Under the pieces are notes generated by a model. It was not told the DNA's origin, did no database searches, and was given only the letters and a program-made list of their open reading frames with translations. This document shows, one piece after another, positions 61,301 through 64,000 of a stretch of DNA of 64,000 nucleotides. Origin of the DNA: Geosiphon pyriformis (lineage: Eukaryota > Glomeromycota > Glomeromycetes > Archaeosporales > Geosiphonaceae). The translations under genes and the position numbers were made by a program. Numbering within the stretch: the first letter of the stretch is position 1; each line of letters starts with the position of its first letter. The DNA lies in contig JAAOMT010000718.1 in the NCBI GenBank assembly GCA_016748015.1, positions 545,738 through 609,737 of the forward strand, in the 5' to 3' direction.

Positions 61301-64000
61301 GCGCTAAATTTTAATAGGATCAAAATCCAACGGACGTACATTCTATTGCACAATCTGTCACACCCTTTGAAAACTCAACTCCTAACACTAACCCAAACAA
61401 CCTTAGCGTTTCGGGTGGTGCCAATGGCGGGAGCAGTAATACCAGTAATAATAATCGGGCTAATAATACCAGTAATACAAATGAAAAAACGGCTACGGAA
61501 ATTACTAATCATGAAATTTCTGATTTACGTTTCGATCGAGATCGTCGACTTGCGGAAGTACAAAGGCTCTTGCAACCATCAAATGTTATCAAATTATCTT
61601 CGTCTGGTACTGATCCAAGGTCAGTTTCAAAACAGTTCTTTGCTTCAAATTTTGCCCCAGTTCAGACTTACCTAAATTCAAAATTTACATAGTGGTAACG
61701 AAAGCGATATATCTGGCCGCAATTTAGAATGGATCTCAGCTCATTGTATGAAAAATTTTGCTCAGCCCGTGGGTCGCGGAATTCTCACCTACGGAACTAC
61801 CACACCAATTATCACTGAAAAATTTCCCATACCTGGCATAAGTACCACGGTCAGGATATTACCTTCGAATACTGTTCGGGTACTCGACCGGGGATTAAGA
61901 TCCCAAGAAATCCTTGATTGGCCTGAATTTCATGATGGGGCTGCAGCTGGGCTTCGCATCACACGTGACTGCAAAGAGGTTGATGGTTCATGGATTTCAC
62001 TTAATAAACCAAATGAACTTGATAATAGCCATGCTGGATTCTTATTAGGTTTGGGCTTGAACGGACATTTGAAAACTTTGGGAGCGTGGCGGGCAGTCGA
62101 TTATTTGATGAAAACTCCAAAACATGATATGACATCGATTGCATTGGTGATCGGACTAGCAGCATCCTTTTGCGAAACAATGGACACACAAACAACAAAA
62201 TTTGTTGGAGTCCATGTTCCAGCCCTTCTCCCCCCAAAATCTACCTCTTTAAATGTCTCAGCTTTAACTCAGACGGCGGCAGTACTTGGTATTGGTCTCC
62301 TCTATTTAGGGACTTGCCATCGACGTATGGCTCAAGTCATGCTTGGAGAAATTGGAGGCAAAAGTCTGATCACCGCTGAAAATACAGAAATTGATTATCG
62401 GGAAGGTTACTCTCTTGCTGCTGGCTTAGCTCTCGGTTTTATAACTTTGGGTCGGGGATTTGATGCACCTGGTCTTGCTGATTTAGATATCTTTAAAGAG
62501 CTTCGTTTACTCATAACAGGTTCCAAAGGAAGAACGCAAACTGCACCTTTGCACCCTACAGGTTGTGGTGGGTCAAGACCAGGAGATATCAATATTAACA
62601 CAACTTCATTGGGTGCCACAATAGCTCTGGGCCTAATGTTTTTAAAAACGAACAATGCAAGTGTGGCCGACAAAATTCCCCTTCCAGAAACAGCATACTT
62701 TTTGGATTTTGTTCGACCTGATTTTCTTGCCATTAGAGTTCTAAGTAAAAATCTCATCATGTGGGATAGTATTCAGTGTAGTGTCACTTGGGTCGAGGAA
62801 CATATACCCGGATTTATAAAGTCCAAGCTTGAAAAAAATATCAATGACGACTCTATTGAATCCATCAAGCAGTCCTATTATTACATGCTCGCTGGAGCTT
62901 GCTTTAGCATTGCCTTGAAATTCGCCGGTTCTTCTGACGAAGACGCGCTAAAATGTCTTCTTCATTTTCTGGATTTTTTTATGGCGCGTGTCAGTGCAAG
63001 AGGTATGGAAAGTCATTCCAAAGAGTTTTACACTTTTTTTTCTAATTGGCACATCTTATATTACCGGATTTTTTTTATAGCCATCACCTTTGATCAAAGA
63101 ATTACACATCAAACAGTAAAAACATGTGTAAATGTATTGTCAACCTCTGCATCTATCGTGATGGCCGGTACTGGAAATTTGGAAGTATTAAGACGGTTAA
63201 GAAAATTACATCGACCAGAAATTAATCATGTAATCTCACGTAATTATGGAAGTCATATGGCAACGAGCATGGCATTGGGATTTTTATTTGTTGGCGGTGG
63301 AACTTGGACAGTTGCGACATCTGACAAGGCAATCGCGGCTCTCGTTTGCTCTTTATTCCCTCGATGGCCCACTGACCCAACGGATAACCGAACCCACATG
63401 CAAGCTTTTAGGCATTTATGGGTCCTTGCTTTGGAATCAAGATGTCTCATAATTCGTGACGTGGAGACAAGAGAAGCATGCCATGTTCCTATCAAGGTAA
63501 TTACCGACCGTGTTGATCGAGCAATTTATGATAAGACAATGAGTCAATCCTCTTTCAAAGTATCAAGCATGGTAGCGCCTTGTTTATTACCTGAATCAAA
63601 ATTTTTGGTGCGCATAGAAATTGAAAGTCCTAGGTACTGGCCAATAATTTTAGACCTTAGAAATAATAAGAGACTAAGCAATCGCTTTTGGTTAAATCCA
63701 ACAATTTTTGTTAAAAGAAAAACCGGTCATCTGAGTTATGCTGAGGTAATATATAATTTCCTGCTTAATTTGAATCGAGTTTTCACTCATTTTAACTTTT
63801 TATTTTCCTTCTGTTATCAGGATCCACAGAGTATCTGGAGCTTGAACTCCCGGTTATTCCCACGAAAAACTCCCAGTAGCCAATCAAACAAAAGAAAAAA
63901 AACCAAATGGGAGTTTGTCAAAGTTTTCTCGTCCGATCCACAGGTTTTGGCATTCACTAGTCATCTTTGTAAGGATGAGATGGATCGAGATCTCGCGGCT
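58386..64000 (+). CDS. APC1: Anaphase-promoting complex subunit 1 (partial, runs off the window)
   Basis: Largest scaffold of the APC/C ubiquitin ligase. Exons: 58386-59422, 59500-60620, 60691-61077, 61172-61251, 61318-61619, 61693-63002, 63081-63745, 63821 to past 64000; phases close through 1694 codons, so the C-terminus is missing. N-terminal WD40-like propeller (VYYPDGKSHAFTLPFPVCRA, then LTLQTDGTIQLWIG). Middle: HSRR and RRLAEVQRLLQPSNV, preceded by an Asn/Ser-rich low-complexity insert in exon 5. Then the proteasome/cyclosome repeats (AGFLLGLGLNGHLKTL, AAVLGIGLLYLGTCHRRMAQ, SLAAGLALGFITLGRG, NTTSLGATIALGLMFLKT) and later GSHMATSMALGFLFVGGG with the DP..H.QAFRHLWVLA segment. The exon 1/2 join uses an acceptor at 59499 because the upstream one at 59488 leads to a stop. 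Confidence 0.93.

Noticed and set aside
62001-63495. Minus-strand frames across APC1 exons 6 and 7
   Set aside because: Antisense to continuous APC1 coding sequence with PC repeats.

Overview
The window reads as a nuclear contig from a filamentous fungus, most likely an arbuscular mycorrhizal fungus (Glomeromycotina). This is an inference from extreme AT-richness outside genes, small GT-AG introns in every host gene, and densely nested Ty3/Gypsy and RNase H-bearing LINE elements of a kind I associate with that group. No marker gene (rRNA, tRNA) is present to confirm it.

Layout. Host genes form two islands separated by about 39 kb of transposon debris. Left island: a 12-exon BCAS3-domain WD40 protein (2259-6906, -) and a 7-exon mitochondrial phosphatidylglycerophosphate synthase PGS1 (8516-10648, -), followed by a decayed gene on the + strand (about 11303-11929). 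Right island: a mitoferrin-type carrier (51149-52529, +), the 2-oxoglutarate dehydrogenase E2 subunit KGD2 (54459-56814, +), the ERMES subunit MDM12 (57004-58188, -) and, divergent from it, the anaphase-promoting complex subunit APC1 (58386 to the window end, +, cut). I spliced each gene by hand; reading phase closes exactly in all models.

The middle is a stack of insertions whose order can be read. An old minus-strand LINE (LINE-1), eroded by C-to-T/G-to-A changes, survives as 13672-16411, 25795-27052 and 34732-35175. A Gypsy element (16412-25794, 5-bp target duplication ATATT) split it at one point. A long-inverted-repeat element (27053-34731, 8-bp duplication TAATAATA) split it at another. 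A younger full-length LINE (27299-34122, 10-bp duplication) landed inside the inverted-repeat element. Solo LTRs of a second family sit inside the Gypsy 5' LTR and inside its integrase. Further right are two more eroded LINE copies in opposite orientation (35190-39193 + and 45940-49150 -) flanking an eroded Gypsy that once encoded a dUTPase-like domain and is itself split by another solo LTR.

How genes relate. Four of the six host genes act in or on mitochondria (cardiolipin precursor synthesis, iron import, TCA cycle, ER-mitochondria lipid tethering). The arrangement shows no operon-like logic beyond a short shared MDM12/APC1 intergenic region. No intact mobile system remains: the youngest LINE keeps ORF1 open, but ORF2 carries seven nonsense codons without any frameshift.
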